Positions 47,258 through 58,017 are shown, numbered from the stretch's first letter. The stretch: DNA of 64,000 bases from Chloroflexota bacterium (GCA_019873645.1 JAIOAX010000001.1:234854-298853); one strand, 5' to 3'. The notes: generated by a model from the letters alone, not told the origin. Translations and numbers: made by a program.

Positions 47258-49834
47258 ATGGATCCAAATCGTTACACAGAAAAATCACAAGAGGCACTAT
47301 TGCGTGCACAAGGTCTGGCGACCGAGCATGGCAATCCGCAGATCGAACCTGAGCATCTGTTGCTGGCGTTGCTGGAACAGCGCGACGGGATCGTGCCACA
47401 GGTCGTGTTGCGGCTAAGCGCCGATCCCCAACGCATGCGCGTGGACCTGGAACAAGTCATCCGGCGCAAGCCACAGGCGCGGGGGGCGGCGGCGCAATTG
47501 AGCCTCTCGCCGGCCCTGGCGCGGATTCTCCAGGCGGCGGAGCGTGAAGCCAGCGCGCTGCGCGATGAGTACGTCAGTGTGGAACACATCCTGCTGGCCA
47601 TGGCCGACTCCAGCGCCGGCGACATCGCGCGTTTCCTGGCGACGTATGGCGTGAACCGCGAATCGGTGTTACGCGCGCTCACCACCATTCGCGGCGGACA
47701 GCGCGTCACATCCCAAAATCCAGAGGGAACCTACAACGCCCTGGAAAAATATGGACGCAACCTGACCCAGCTCGCCCATCAGGGCAAACTCGATCCGGTG
47801 ATCGGGCGCGATGAAGAAATCCGGCGCGTCATGCAGATTCTCTCACGGCGCACCAAGAACAACCCGGTGCTCGTCGGCGATGCCGGCGTAGGGAAGACCG
47901 CTATCGTCGAGGGACTGGCGCAGCGCATTGTGCGCGGCGACGTCCCGGAAGGGTTGAAGGACAAGGAAATCTTCCAGCTCGACATGGGCGCGTTGATTGC
48001 CGGGGCCAAGTATCGTGGCGAGTTCGAGGAACGTCTGAAGGCCGTCCTGGACGAAATTGCGCGTTCTGATGGACGGATCATCATGTTCATTGACGAAATC
48101 CACACGGTCGTCGGTGCCGGCAAGGCCGAAGGCGCGATGGATGCCGGCAACCTGCTCAAGCCGATGCTGGCGCGCGGCGAACTGCACACCATCGGCGCGA
48201 CGACGTTGGACGAATACCGCAAGTATATTGAGAAAGACGCCGCCCTGGAACGCCGTTTCCAGCCGGTCTACGTGGATGAGCCGGACGTAGAAGATACCAT
48301 CAGCATCCTGCGCGGCCTCAAGGAACGTTACGATACCCATCACGGCGTGCGTATTCAGGACGCGGCGCTGATTGCGGCGGCGACGCTGAGCGACCGCTAC
48401 ATCGCCGACCGTCAGTTGCCCGACAAGGCCATTGACCTGGTGGATGAAGCCGCGGCGCGGCTACGGCTGGAGATTGATTCCAAGCCCGCCGAGCTGGACG
48501 AAATTGACCGCAAAGTCATGCAACTGGAAATCGAGCGCGAGGCGCTCAAGCAAGAGAAGGACAAGGCCAGCAAGGAACGTTTGCAGAAGCTGGAGCAAGA
48601 ATTAGCCAACTACAAAGAGCAAAGCAACGCGCTGCGGGCGCGTTGGGAGCAGGAAAAGTCGCTCATCCAGCAGGTGCAGGACATCCAGAAGCAGATGGAG
48701 TCGCTCAAAGTGGAGATCGAGCAGGCCGAGCGCAACAACGACTATGCCGGCGCGGCACGTTTGCGCTACGGCAAGTCGCAGGAGCTGGAGCGCCAACTTG
48801 AAGCCGCCGAAGCCCAGTTAGCAAAGGTGCAGGGCGATCATCCGTTGCTGCACCAGGAAGTCGGGCCGGAAGAAATCGCGCGCGTGGTTTCCAACTGGAC
48901 GGGTATTCCCGTCTCGCGGTTGATGGAGGGCGAGCGTGAGAAGTTGATGCGCATGGAGGATGAACTGCATAAGCGCATCGTCGGGCAGGATGAAGCCGTG
49001 CGTGCCGTCTCCAATGCCGTCCGCCGGGCGCGGGCGGGCCTGCAACCACCGAACCGGCCCATCGGCACCTTCCTGTTCCTGGGCCCGACCGGCGTGGGGA
49101 AGACGGAACTGGCGCGTGCACTGGCCGAATTCCTTTTTGACACCGAAGAGGCGATGGTGCGCATTGACATGAGCGAGTATCAGGAGAAGCACACCGTCTC
49201 GCGGCTCATTGGCGCGCCGCCGGGCTACATTGGCTACGATGAGGGCGGGCAACTGACCGAAGCTGTGCGACGGCGGCCCTACAGCGTGCTCCTGCTGGAT
49301 GAAATCGAGAAGGCGCACACCGAAGTCTTCAACGTGTTGCTGCAACTGCTCGACGAAGGCCGCCTGACCGATGGCCATGGGCGCACGGTGGACTTCACCA
49401 ACACGCTCATCATCATGACCAGCAACATCGGTAGCCGCTGGATCAAGGAGTTGGGGCCGGAGGCCGCGCGTGAGCACGTGATGGCGGAGCTGGATCGCAC
49501 CTTCCGCCCGGAGTTCCTGAACCGCATTGATGACACGATCCTCTTCCGCAGCCTGACGCGCGAGGATTTGCGCGCTATTGTCGCTATCCAGGTGCGCACT
49601 TTACAGAAACTGTTGCGCGAACGCGGTCTGGACATCGTTTTGACGCCGGCGGCCGAGGAATTCCTGGCCGAGGCGGGGTACGACCCCGTCTACGGCGCGC
49701 GTCCGCTCAAGCGCGCCATCCAGCGGCATTTGCAAGACCCGCTGGCGCTGGCCGTATTGGAGGGGCGGTTCAAGGAAGGACAAACCGTCTCTGTGGATGT
49801 GCAGGGCGACCATTTGATCTTCACGGCGCGCTAA
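47258..49834 (+). CDS. clpB: ATP-dependent chaperone ClpB
   Basis: Two AAA+ modules ([39 protein letters not shown]), coiled-coil middle domain, Clp N domain. Confidence 0.98.
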   Translation: MDPNRYTEKSQEALLRAQGLATEHGNPQIEPEHLLLALLEQRDGIVPQVVLRLSADPQRMRVDLEQVIRRKPQARGAAAQLSLSPALARILQAAEREASALRDEYVSVEHILLAMADSSAGDIARFLATYGVNRESVLRALTTIRGGQRVTSQNPEGTYNALEKYGRNLTQLAHQGKLDPVIGRDEEIRRVMQILSRRTKNNPVLVGDAGVGKTAIVEGLAQRIVRGDVPEGLKDKEIFQLDMGALIAGAKYRGEFEERLKAVLDEIARSDGRIIMFIDEIHTVVGAGKAEGAMDAGNLLKPMLARGELHTIGATTLDEYRKYIEKDAALERRFQPVYVDEPDVEDTISILRGLKERYDTHHGVRIQDAALIAAATLSDRYIADRQLPDKAIDLVDEAAARLRLEIDSKPAELDEIDRKVMQLEIEREALKQEKDKASKERLQKLEQELANYKEQSNALRARWEQEKSLIQQVQDIQKQMESLKVEIEQAERNNDYAGAARLRYGKSQELERQLEAAEAQLAKVQGDHPLLHQEVGPEEIARVVSNWTGIPVSRLMEGEREKLMRMEDELHKRIVGQDEAVRAVSNAVRRARAGLQPPNRPIGTFLFLGPTGVGKTELARALAEFLFDTEEAMVRIDMSEYQEKHTVSRLIGAPPGYIGYDEGGQLTEAVRRRPYSVLLLDEIEKAHTEVFNVLLQLLDEGRLTDGHGRTVDFTNTLIIMTSNIGSRWIKELGPEAAREHVMAELDRTFRPEFLNRIDDTILFRSLTREDLRAIVAIQVRTLQKLLRERGLDIVLTPAAEEFLAEAGYDPVYGARPLKRAIQRHLQDPLALAVLEGRFKEGQTVSVDVQGDHLIFTAR

Positions 49835-49858
49835 TCCCTGTAATCTTTTGTTAAGAAC

Positions 49859-49893
49859 ATCGCGGCGCAGTTTGATCTGCGCCGCGATTGTTT
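49859..49893 (+). terminator. Intrinsic terminator after clpB
   Basis: ATCGCGGCGCAG-TTTGAT-CTGCGCCGCGAT-TGTTT. Confidence 0.85.
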
Positions 49894-50117
49894 ATCACCG
49901 GCAGCTTTCTAACCAAAATTCAACATAAAATACAACCTCTTGACGTTGGTGAAAAACGATACTACAATAAATATACTCAGTTCTTCATACTCCCTACTCC
50001 CTACTCTCTACTCCATGCTCTCTTCCGCGTTCTTCACGTGCAGCTTGTGTTACCATAAATGTTTCAATGTGTTAATGTTCCAAACATTCAGACAGTTTTT
50101 AAGGGAGGGTAAACTGT

Positions 50118-53100
50118 ATGGAACACACACAATATTTTCCATTGGTAGAGGGCTTCCGCGCCAGATTGCGGTTTGGCAGGAGCATGCGCGGGCAATTTTT
50201 ATGGCCCGCCCTGGCATTGACCCTGGCTTTGCTAGGGATGCTGGTGTTTGTCACGGCGACACGCGCCGCGCCACTGCTAGACGCCCCCTGGAACCCCAAT
50301 GTCCAGGTCAACGACGACACCCCTGGCCTCGCCAATCAACATGCGCCGGCCCTGGCTGCTTCCAAGACAAGCGACGATGTTTTTGCCCTCTGGCAGGACT
50401 CGCGCAACGATGATGGCGATATCTATTTCGCCCATTCCCCTGATGGCGGGCAGACCTGGAAAGCAAGCATCCGCGTCAACCACGATGTCCCAGGCTTGAC
50501 GCAATCCGCGCCTGACATTGCGCTCGGCGGATCGGGAATCTTGCACGCCGTCTGGGCGGATAGCCGCGCGGGGACGATGGACATCTACTACAGCCGTTCG
50601 ACAGATAACGGCACAACCTGGAGCAATGAGGTGCGCGTCAATGACGTGTTCACCGGCGTACAGCAAACCCCGGCCATTGCGGCCCTGGGCAACAAGGTTT
50701 GCATTGTTTGGGAAGACGGGCGCGTGGCCTATGCACGCAATATCTATGCCGACTGTTCGACCGACGGCGGCTCGACCTGGGGGACCGATACCCGCGTCAA
50801 CAATGATGAGGGGGCGTTCACCCACTATCTGCCTGACGTCGCGTTGGGAGCCGATGGCCGCGTGCACATCGTCTGGTACGATAACCGCGGCGGCACCTGG
50901 GACATCTACTACACCTACCTTTCACCTGCGGGAAGCGCGAATGTGTGCCTGAACGATGCAACCGCCGGGATGCAACAGTACCCGGCCATTGCTGCCAACG
51001 GTAACACCGTCCAGGTCGTATGGGTGGACTATGGCAGCGGGTCGGCATACATCCTCGGCGACATTTCCACCGATGGCGGCGCTACATGGGGTAAAGATCA
51101 GCCGGTCAGTGAGTCAGGTAACGCTATGGAGCCAGATGTGGCCTTTGACGGACAGGGAACAGCCTGGGCGACGTGGCGCGTTCCTACGACCACATATCCG
51201 GTGTACGCTGACGCCTATGGCCCCAATGGCTGGTCTGCGGACATGCTGGTTTATGATTCCAAAGAATACCTGCTATTGCCGGCCATCGCTGCCGGAGCCA
51301 AGCAGGTGTATGTAGCCTGGGAGCATTACTTCGAGACAGATGCCGATGTGCTCCTGGCGATTTGGGATGGCAGTGAATGGACCGGCCCGGTGCAAATCAA
51401 CGATGACGGCGATGCCTGGCAGGCCAATCCGGCCATTGCTATCGGCAGCACGGGCCAGCTGTATGCGGCTTGGGGCGATAAACGCACGAACGCTTACGGG
51501 TATGTCTTGTATGCAGATACCTCGCTTGACGGCGGCGCGACCTGGGGGACGGATGTGCGCGTGGATGACAACCACCCGCTCCAGGGCGCCCCGGCCATCG
51601 GCACAACGGGGCCGTTGACAGTCCACGTCGTCTGGAGCAGTATGCAGTACGATACCGGCGCCGTGTACTATGACCGTTCCGCCAACGGCGGACAAACCTG
51701 GGGTGTTGACCGATTGTTGAATCCTGCGGGAGGCTATGGTGTCGGCGGTCCCCCCGACCTGGCTACATACGGGACCCAAAAAATCTTCGTCGTTTGGGCG
51801 CGCTATGACGGCCTGTGGTTCGTCTCTTCGCTGGACGGCGGCAGCACCTGGATCTCGCCGACCATCATTCTCACCGCTACCGGCAGCATCGAATCCCCCG
51901 CCATCGCCGTGGATGCCACAGGCCGGCTGCATCTGGCCTGGGTGGAAATGCCGATGCAGACGAATGAGCAGCGCATCGCCTACGCGCACTCGACAGATGA
52001 CGGTTCAACCTGGGCTGACCGCCAGTACGTGGACGGCGGTACCCCTCGCACCTCGCGCGCCAATCCCGATATTGCGGTGAATCCGGTCAACGGCTATGTT
52101 CATCTGGTTTGGGATGATGACCGTACCGGTACGCGAACCGTTTTCCATAACGTCTCAGCGGATCAGGGCGCAACGTGGGGGACGCCAGCCGGGGTTGTAG
52201 CAGGCCCGGCGATTGAGCCGACGATAGCTGTGGACGGCGACGGTGTCGTCTATGTCCTCTGGCAGAATGGGCTGGAGGGCAATACCGACATCTTCTACAC
52301 CACCTCGCTGGACGATGGCGCATCCTGGAGCGTGCCCGGGCGCGTCAACGACGATGCTACGGTGTACCCGCAACAGCAGCCGGCCGTCGTCGCCGGGAAC
52401 AGTGCCTACGCCGTGTGGAGCGACTTCCGCCGCGTTAACTGGGATATCCAGTCCGCCGGATTGGTGCTGGCATGCCCGGTGCCATTGCAAGGTGTAACCA
52501 TCACCGGACCCACCGAGACGCGCACCGGCGTACCGGTGCAGCTTACAGCGAAGGTGACGCCGACCAACGCTTCACTGCCGCTGACCTTTGTATGGATACC
52601 AACGCCTGCCCAAGGACAGGGAACGCCTCAAGCCATCTATTACTGGCAAAAGCCGGGTACTTACCCCGTGCAAGTCAGGGCGAGCAACTGTGGTGGCGTC
52701 TTTACGGCCACCCATAACGTCGCTGTCGTTGTGCCAACACCCCGGTTGCCGTGTGTGGAGGGTCGGATCACCTATGCCATAACACCGCTGGCCGGAGTCC
52801 AGGTCGAACTGCTCGCCGGTTCGAGTGGTCGGGTCTTGCAGAGCACCACGACCAATGCTGACGGCTATTACCGTTTCTGCAACCTGGAGCCGGGCGATTA
52901 CATGCTCAAACGGTATGGCCCTTCTGCGGAATACGCAGACTGGGTTGCCGATAGCCTGACGATGGGCAGCAGCAATGTGATCAAGAACCTCGACCTGCCC
53001 AAGAAGATGACGCTGCTTAGCCCTGGAAACGGCGAATTGATTGACACCCGGACGCCCACGATGACCTGGCAGGCCTTGCCGGAGGCCGGCCGCTACACCT

Positions 53101-56100
53101 TCCAGTTGAACAAGACGGCGGATTGGACACTGGTAGAACACACAAACAACATTGTGGGGACGGCGCATCGCGTGCTTGCCCCGTTGGACTTGAATACCGG
53201 CTACACCTGGCAGATTGACGCTTATACCGGAACGCATTGGGTTGGGATGACGGCCCATGCCTTCACGTTTACTACGCCGATGGCGGTCATTCTCCCTCCG
53301 CCCCCGATAGTAACGATCAATTCCTCATTGCGTTTGGAGGAAGCCGCAGAGGGCGTGGTGGTCAACAAACTCATCGGCGACGACACCGGCAAAACTTTCA
53401 ACAACTATGTAGATGTGGTGGCCTACGTGTCCACACAATCCGCCGATGCCGCCTCGGATGTCCAGGTTGTCCTTACCGTGCCCGACGACGCCCTTGGCGC
53501 GCCGGTCAATACCTGGGTGCGCGATAGTTATGGCGGGACTCCGACGTCTGTGACGTCAGTAGCGCTCGGCGGCGGGCGATACGGCGTGACAACCACTTTG
53601 ACCAGAGGCTGCTTCTGGTGGTTCTGTCCCTACCGCAAGTATGTGGTGTGGCGTTTCCGCATCCCCAACACGCTCACGCCACAGACGCTCAGTTTGATGA
53701 GCCGGGTGTATCGGCCCGGTTACTGGGTCTTCAATAGCTTCTCCCATGCCCGGTTGCGCCTGGTAAGCACCGCCGGAGCGCTCATCGTCACCAACCGCGC
53801 GCAACTGTACGACAATTACACCGACTACGAGGTCACCAGTCTGTTGGCGCGACTCTACGATGTAGCCCAGGGCGCGCCGTACAATGACCAGCCGCTGGGC
53901 GTCGTCTACAACGCCGACCTCTATGACACAGATGTACGCAACTGGAACAACGCCGCAGTCAACTACACCAATGAGGCCACGGCCAACGCCGTCGCCAACG
54001 AGTTGGACGAGCTGATCAACGACTGGGTGGAGGATGGGACGTGGACCTGGTCCTATCACTACTTCTTCTCAACCACCGTCAGCACCGACATTTATCCCTA
54101 CTATCTGCTTCTTGTTGGCGACGATGATGTGTTGCCATTCTATCGCTATAACGACCCCTACAATGACGAATCCGGCTGGACAGTGACATCGGCGACCAAT
54201 CCGCAGATTCGCGCCACAGACAACGACTACATCCTCACCGATGCGCCTTATGCTTACCGCTGGGGCGGTACGGGTTGGCAATTGGGTGACCTGGACCTGG
54301 CAGTAGGGCGACTGGTGGGCGCAACGGCCGACGATATGCTTTATTTACTCAACAACAGCCTGGCGACCGACGGCGGCACCTGGCGCGCGGTGATGGCGAG
54401 TGTGGACGGTTGGGAACTGGGTTATAACAACCCCAGTTGCGGCGCCGGCGCGGTCGCCGACGTGTTAAACGTTCCGGCGCGGCTGGGAGCGCGCGGCTTC
54501 CAGGTGCTCAACGATACAGAGACACCGCACACGGTGGATGTGATGGAGCCGTTCGATGCGAACTGGATCAACGGGTTCAGTAACGCGGCGAACGCCGGTA
54601 TGGACATCTTCTTCATCGGCGGGCACAACAGTTACAATTCTGCGGGGATTCCGGGAAACAGTTTTACGCCCGACGATACCTGCTCCAGCTCAGGCTGTCG
54701 CTATAACCACTTCGATGATGACCATCCGTTGACCTTTATCGTGGGCTGTCACGGCGGCTTGCCCGTACCCAACATCGGTGGACGCGGCGGCATCAACGAC
54801 AACATGGTGTATGACGTGATCCACGAGGGCGGGCGGGCCTATGTCGGCGCGACCGGCTACAGCTACGGATCGCCGGGCAGTCTGTGCCACGCCACCTGGG
54901 GCGAGAAACTGCTCCAGCACTTCTTTGACGAGTTCCTCAAAGCCGGAACCGAGAGCCGTACCATCGGCGATGCGCTGCGCCGCGCCAAGGACGTTTACCC
55001 CTTCGGCCAGTACAATCCTGGCACCAGTGCGACCGACGGCGACGCGCTGGATCGCAAGACGGTGACGGAGTTCAACCTCTACGGCGTTCCCTGGCAGCGG
55101 CTGGATTATCCGGGAGGGACAATGAATCAGCGAATCAGCGAATCGGCGAGCGTGGGGCGACCGTCGGCGGTGCGGGTGAATGGGGAGAACATCGCGCAGG
55201 CGGATACCTACCGCTACACCCGCACGGTGACGATAGACATTGCCGCCTATCAGGCAGGGCAGGTCATCACCGGCAGCGTGACCTACGATGTGCTCTCGAT
55301 TGCCGGCGGCGAGATGGCCGTCGCGCCGAACTTGCCGATGCTGCCTTACGTGAAGGGCTACACGCTCACCTTGCCCGTCAGCGCCACCGTGCAAAGCGTC
55401 TCTCTGGTAACGGCGACGTGCAGCGACGTCGGACCTTACGAAATCCCCATCATCGTCGCGCAGCCGTGGTCTGAAGGCGGCACGACCTTCACCACCACCA
55501 CAACCATCAACACCTTCTATCCGGCAGATGCCAATCGCGTCGTCGGGCAGATGCAAGATGGGCGGATGCTGTTCACGCTCTTCCCCATCCAGCACAACCC
55601 CACGAGCAATGCGACGCGCTTCTGTTCGCAGATGGTGATCGAGGTGGTCTACGATGCGCCGGTCGCGCTGGCGGTCTCGCATGTGACGCCGTTGGCGGCG
55701 CTGCTGCGGCCCGGCGCGCCCATCAGCGTCACGGCACTGCTGGAGAACGTGACGGATGAATTGCTCACCGTCACCTCCACGTTGACGCTGCTGGATGCTC
55801 AAGGCCACGAGGTCGGCTGGCAGAATGGCGGGCCGTTCTCGGTGCCTGCGGACGGACAGCAAGCGGTTGAGGTCGGTTGGGACGGCTTGCTCTCCGAAGG
55901 CATGTACGGCCTGCTGCTGACGTTCTGGAAGGACGGCGTGCTCATGGGTATGGCGACATCCAACGTCAACGTTGTGGGCGGCGCGCTTACGGCGCTGGAA
56001 GTCCCGACGGCAACCTTAACGGTGAGTGACACGGCGACCTTCCGTGTGACCTTCGCCAACTACCGCACCGGGGCCGTCACGGCAACGGCGCACTTGCAGC

Positions 56101-56342
56101 TCTTCGATAGCGAAAGCGGCCTGGTAGCGACGTTGCCGCCGCAGACAACCGTGGTGGTGGGCGGCGCGAATCACACTTTCACGTTCGTCTGGGAGGTACC
56201 GACGAGCGTAGGCGGCGTCTACGTGGCGCAAGCGCGCATCGTGCGCGATGCCGACACCGCCTACGGCCCGCTGACCGGCGAGTTCACGATTGCCAGCCCC
56301 ATCAAGGAGATCTTCCTGCCGCTGGTGTTGCGTAACTCCTGA
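50118..56342 (+). CDS. Large secreted protein: BNR/sialidase-like beta-propeller, carboxypeptidase-regulatory-like domain, C25/caspase-like region
   Basis: Signal peptide; many DGG(A/S)TWG repeats; VEGRITYAITPLAGVQVELLAGSSGRVLQSTTTNADGYYRFCNLEPGDY; YYLLLVGDDDVLPFYRY, IFFIGGHNSYNSAG and FIVGCHGGLP; C-terminus IKEIFLPLVLRNS. Confidence 0.85.
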   Translation: MEHTQYFPLVEGFRARLRFGRSMRGQFLWPALALTLALLGMLVFVTATRAAPLLDAPWNPNVQVNDDTPGLANQHAPALAASKTSDDVFALWQDSRNDDGDIYFAHSPDGGQTWKASIRVNHDVPGLTQSAPDIALGGSGILHAVWADSRAGTMDIYYSRSTDNGTTWSNEVRVNDVFTGVQQTPAIAALGNKVCIVWEDGRVAYARNIYADCSTDGGSTWGTDTRVNNDEGAFTHYLPDVALGADGRVHIVWYDNRGGTWDIYYTYLSPAGSANVCLNDATAGMQQYPAIAANGNTVQVVWVDYGSGSAYILGDISTDGGATWGKDQPVSESGNAMEPDVAFDGQGTAWATWRVPTTTYPVYADAYGPNGWSADMLVYDSKEYLLLPAIAAGAKQVYVAWEHYFETDADVLLAIWDGSEWTGPVQINDDGDAWQANPAIAIGSTGQLYAAWGDKRTNAYGYVLYADTSLDGGATWGTDVRVDDNHPLQGAPAIGTTGPLTVHVVWSSMQYDTGAVYYDRSANGGQTWGVDRLLNPAGGYGVGGPPDLATYGTQKIFVVWARYDGLWFVSSLDGGSTWISPTIILTATGSIESPAIAVDATGRLHLAWVEMPMQTNEQRIAYAHSTDDGSTWADRQYVDGGTPRTSRANPDIAVNPVNGYVHLVWDDDRTGTRTVFHNVSADQGATWGTPAGVVAGPAIEPTIAVDGDGVVYVLWQNGLEGNTDIFYTTSLDDGASWSVPGRVNDDATVYPQQQPAVVAGNSAYAVWSDFRRVNWDIQSAGLVLACPVPLQGVTITGPTETRTGVPVQLTAKVTPTNASLPLTFVWIPTPAQGQGTPQAIYYWQKPGTYPVQVRASNCGGVFTATHNVAVVVPTPRLPCVEGRITYAITPLAGVQVELLAGSSGRVLQSTTTNADGYYRFCNLEPGDYMLKRYGPSAEYADWVADSLTMGSSNVIKNLDLPKKMTLLSPGNGELIDTRTPTMTWQALPEAGRYTFQLNKTADWTLVEHTNNIVGTAHRVLAPLDLNTGYTWQIDAYTGTHWVGMTAHAFTFTTPMAVILPPPPIVTINSSLRLEEAAEGVVVNKLIGDDTGKTFNNYVDVVAYVSTQSADAASDVQVVLTVPDDALGAPVNTWVRDSYGGTPTSVTSVALGGGRYGVTTTLTRGCFWWFCPYRKYVVWRFRIPNTLTPQTLSLMSRVYRPGYWVFNSFSHARLRLVSTAGALIVTNRAQLYDNYTDYEVTSLLARLYDVAQGAPYNDQPLGVVYNADLYDTDVRNWNNAAVNYTNEATANAVANELDELINDWVEDGTWTWSYHYFFSTTVSTDIYPYYLLLVGDDDVLPFYRYNDPYNDESGWTVTSATNPQIRATDNDYILTDAPYAYRWGGTGWQLGDLDLAVGRLVGATADDMLYLLNNSLATDGGTWRAVMASVDGWELGYNNPSCGAGAVADVLNVPARLGARGFQVLNDTETPHTVDVMEPFDANWINGFSNAANAGMDIFFIGGHNSYNSAGIPGNSFTPDDTCSSSGCRYNHFDDDHPLTFIVGCHGGLPVPNIGGRGGINDNMVYDVIHEGGRAYVGATGYSYGSPGSLCHATWGEKLLQHFFDEFLKAGTESRTIGDALRRAKDVYPFGQYNPGTSATDGDALDRKTVTEFNLYGVPWQRLDYPGGTMNQRISESASVGRPSAVRVNGENIAQADTYRYTRTVTIDIAAYQAGQVITGSVTYDVLSIAGGEMAVAPNLPMLPYVKGYTLTLPVSATVQSVSLVTATCSDVGPYEIPIIVAQPWSEGGTTFTTTTTINTFYPADANRVVGQMQDGRMLFTLFPIQHNPTSNATRFCSQMVIEVVYDAPVALAVSHVTPLAALLRPGAPISVTALLENVTDELLTVTSTLTLLDAQGHEVGWQNGGPFSVPADGQQAVEVGWDGLLSEGMYGLLLTFWKDGVLMGMATSNVNVVGGALTALEVPTATLTVSDTATFRVTFANYRTGAVTATAHLQLFDSESGLVATLPPQTTVVVGGANHTFTFVWEVPTSVGGVYVAQARIVRDADTAYGPLTGEFTIASPIKEIFLPLVLRNS
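55121..55151 (+). repeat. attcgctN-family 8-mer repeat inside the 2074-aa CDS
   Basis: aatgaatcagcgaatcagcgaatcggcgagc, encoding MNQRISESAS. Confidence 0.8.
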
Positions 56343-56362
56343 GACGGTTCGGGGAAACAAAG

Positions 56363-56394
56363 AAAGTAGGGTGAGTTGATACTCACCCTACTTT
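56363..56394. terminator. Bidirectional terminator between convergent genes
   Basis: AAAGTAGGGTGAGT-TGAT-ACTCACCCTACTTT, 14-bp perfect stem. Confidence 0.9.
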
Positions 56395-56427
56395 ATTGGT
56401 TCATTCACCTGTAGATGATAGCTGCTA

Positions 56428-56934
56428 CTACTCGATGCGCAGATATCCCGACGCCTTCGCACCGCAGATGGGGCATTCATCGGGTGGCTTGGGACCGACA
56501 TGGGTATGTCCACAGGTCTGGCAAACCCAATACTCCACCTCTTCTCCACCCTCTTTGCCCAGGTTCGCCAGCGCGTCCTGGTACATCTTCTCGTGAATTT
56601 TCTCCACTTGCATAGCCCAGTCAAAGGTACGTTCGGCGGCTTTGTTCCCTTCAGCCTGCGCGTCGGCGATGAATTCGGGGTACATCACATTGACTTCGTA
56701 GTTTTCCCCGCCGATGGCCGCCTGGAGGTTTTCGGCTGTGGATTTGATCTCGCCGAGCGTGCGGAAGTGGTTGTGGGCGTGGACGGTCTCGGCGGCGGCG
56801 ACGGCGCGGAACAGTTTAGCTACCTGATGGTAGCCTTCCCTTTCGGCTTTTTTGGCGAACGCCAGATATTTGCGGTTGGCTTGCGACTCACCGGCAAAGG
56901 CGGCCCATAGATCATCTGTGGTCTTCATCGTCAA
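56428..56934 (-). CDS. Rubrerythrin
   Basis: LWAAFAGESQANRKYLAFAKKAEREGYHQVAKLFRAVAAAETVHAHNH; rubredoxin-like C-terminus VCQTCGHTHVGPKPPDECPICGAKASGY. Confidence 0.97.
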   Translation of the reverse strand: MTMKTTDDLWAAFAGESQANRKYLAFAKKAEREGYHQVAKLFRAVAAAETVHAHNHFRTLGEIKSTAENLQAAIGGENYEVNVMYPEFIADAQAEGNKAAERTFDWAMQVEKIHEKMYQDALANLGKEGGEEVEYWVCQTCGHTHVGPKPPDECPICGAKASGYLRIE

Positions 56935-57029
56935 TTCCTCCTGAAAATATATGATGGTGAATGGAACAACGCTATACTTTTAATGATATGCCGGTTGTCG
57001 GATTTGTCAAAACGCAGCCGGTCACGGGA

Positions 57030-57160
57030 GCATTGCAGGACGGGGGCAACTTGCTGTGGCGCGGTCAGAGACTGGCCACAGCGCGAGCGTTGTTGTATGC
57101 TCAGGCCGGTCTCCAGACCGAGCCTGCGCAGCGATCTGTCCCGAAGTTGAAATGCACTCG
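57030..57160. repeat. Modular palindromic element related to 39301-39462
   Basis: ctgtggcgcggtcagagactggccacagcg; caggccggtctccagaccgagcctgcgcagcg; cccgaagttgaaatgcac. Confidence 0.75.
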
Positions 57161-57350
57161 GCCCATTCAAGGGCACACCCGTTGCTGGCAGGCCGGACTG
57201 CCGGTGGATGACCACCCGTTCGCGTGCAGGACGGTGCGCCGGCGAGGCGTGCCTATTACCGGCTCGTGGCGTTGTGGAAAAGCGGCTGTGCGGTGGCGCG
57301 GATTCAGCGAGTGGCAACGCGGGTAGCGCGAAGCCGTTACAGGGATGTGA

Positions 57351-57380
57351 AACGCCGTGGATGCTATCATCCACGGCGTT
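57351..57380. promoter_or_regulatory. Perfect 13-bp inverted repeat with 4-nt loop at the end of the RHS cassette array
   Basis: AACGCCGTGGATG-CTAT-CATCCACGGCGTT. Confidence 0.8.
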
Positions 57381-57418
57381 CTCAGTTCCCCACTCGGTGC
57401 CGTGCTATTGAGCATAAA

Positions 57419-57494
57419 CCAGTCCACTCGAAGTGGGTGTCGACGTCGTAGGTGGTCACGCCGCCCATTACGGATTTGACGCGGGTGCCGTCCC
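57419..57494 (-). repeat. RHS-core remnant d (NRVKSV.GGVTTYDVDTHFEWTG)
   Basis: Homologous to 60217-60299, 62285-62440 and 63929-64000. Confidence 0.85.
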
Positions 57495-57500
57495 TACTTA

Positions 57501-57992
57501 CTATCGTACTGATAAGGACAGCGACGGCATGGACTTTATCTCTAACACGAAGTCTCGCGCATTCTTTGGCACGGCAAAGACATAGCGGTCACCAAAGCCT
57601 TTGGCGTCGGTGACACCGCCATAATTTCTAGGTCCACCATGAATAATATCGCGCTCGGGTGCCCACATATAGATATCATTGTTTCCACGCGCCGCTAAGG
57701 TTGTTGTATATCGTTCTGTCCCTTCCAGCACGTAGCTCAGTTGAAAATCATCCCGATATAGTTCGACAGGTTCTGCCACGATAGATTTTATTACGCAGTA
57801 GACCCATATAAAGCGCTTGCCTTCAGGCGGCAATAACCACTCATTCCACGAATCTAATCGGTTTTCCCAACGCGCTGGCATATGACAATCCATCTCGTAA
57901 TCTGTGCCTTGAATTGTAACGATATTCGATTGTGAGATACAACCTGTGATGAACAAACTGAGCAATACGACGAAGGTTATCGGTTTCTTCAT
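57501..57992 (-). CDS. Lipoprotein-like hypothetical; candidate immunity protein of cassette 3
   Basis: MKKPITFVVLLSLFITGCISQ lipobox; begins 25 nt after the RHS-CT stop. Confidence 0.6.
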   Translation of the reverse strand: MKKPITFVVLLSLFITGCISQSNIVTIQGTDYEMDCHMPARWENRLDSWNEWLLPPEGKRFIWVYCVIKSIVAEPVELYRDDFQLSYVLEGTERYTTTLAARGNNDIYMWAPERDIIHGGPRNYGGVTDAKGFGDRYVFAVPKNARDFVLEIKSMPSLSLSVR

Positions 57993-58017
57993 ATTGGCAT
58001 TTCCTCCGAACACGATC

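Noticed and set aside
50277-55862. Antisense ORFs of 196-390 aa opposite the 2074-aa gene
   Set aside because: Shadow ORFs; the sense strand has signal peptide, repeats and SD
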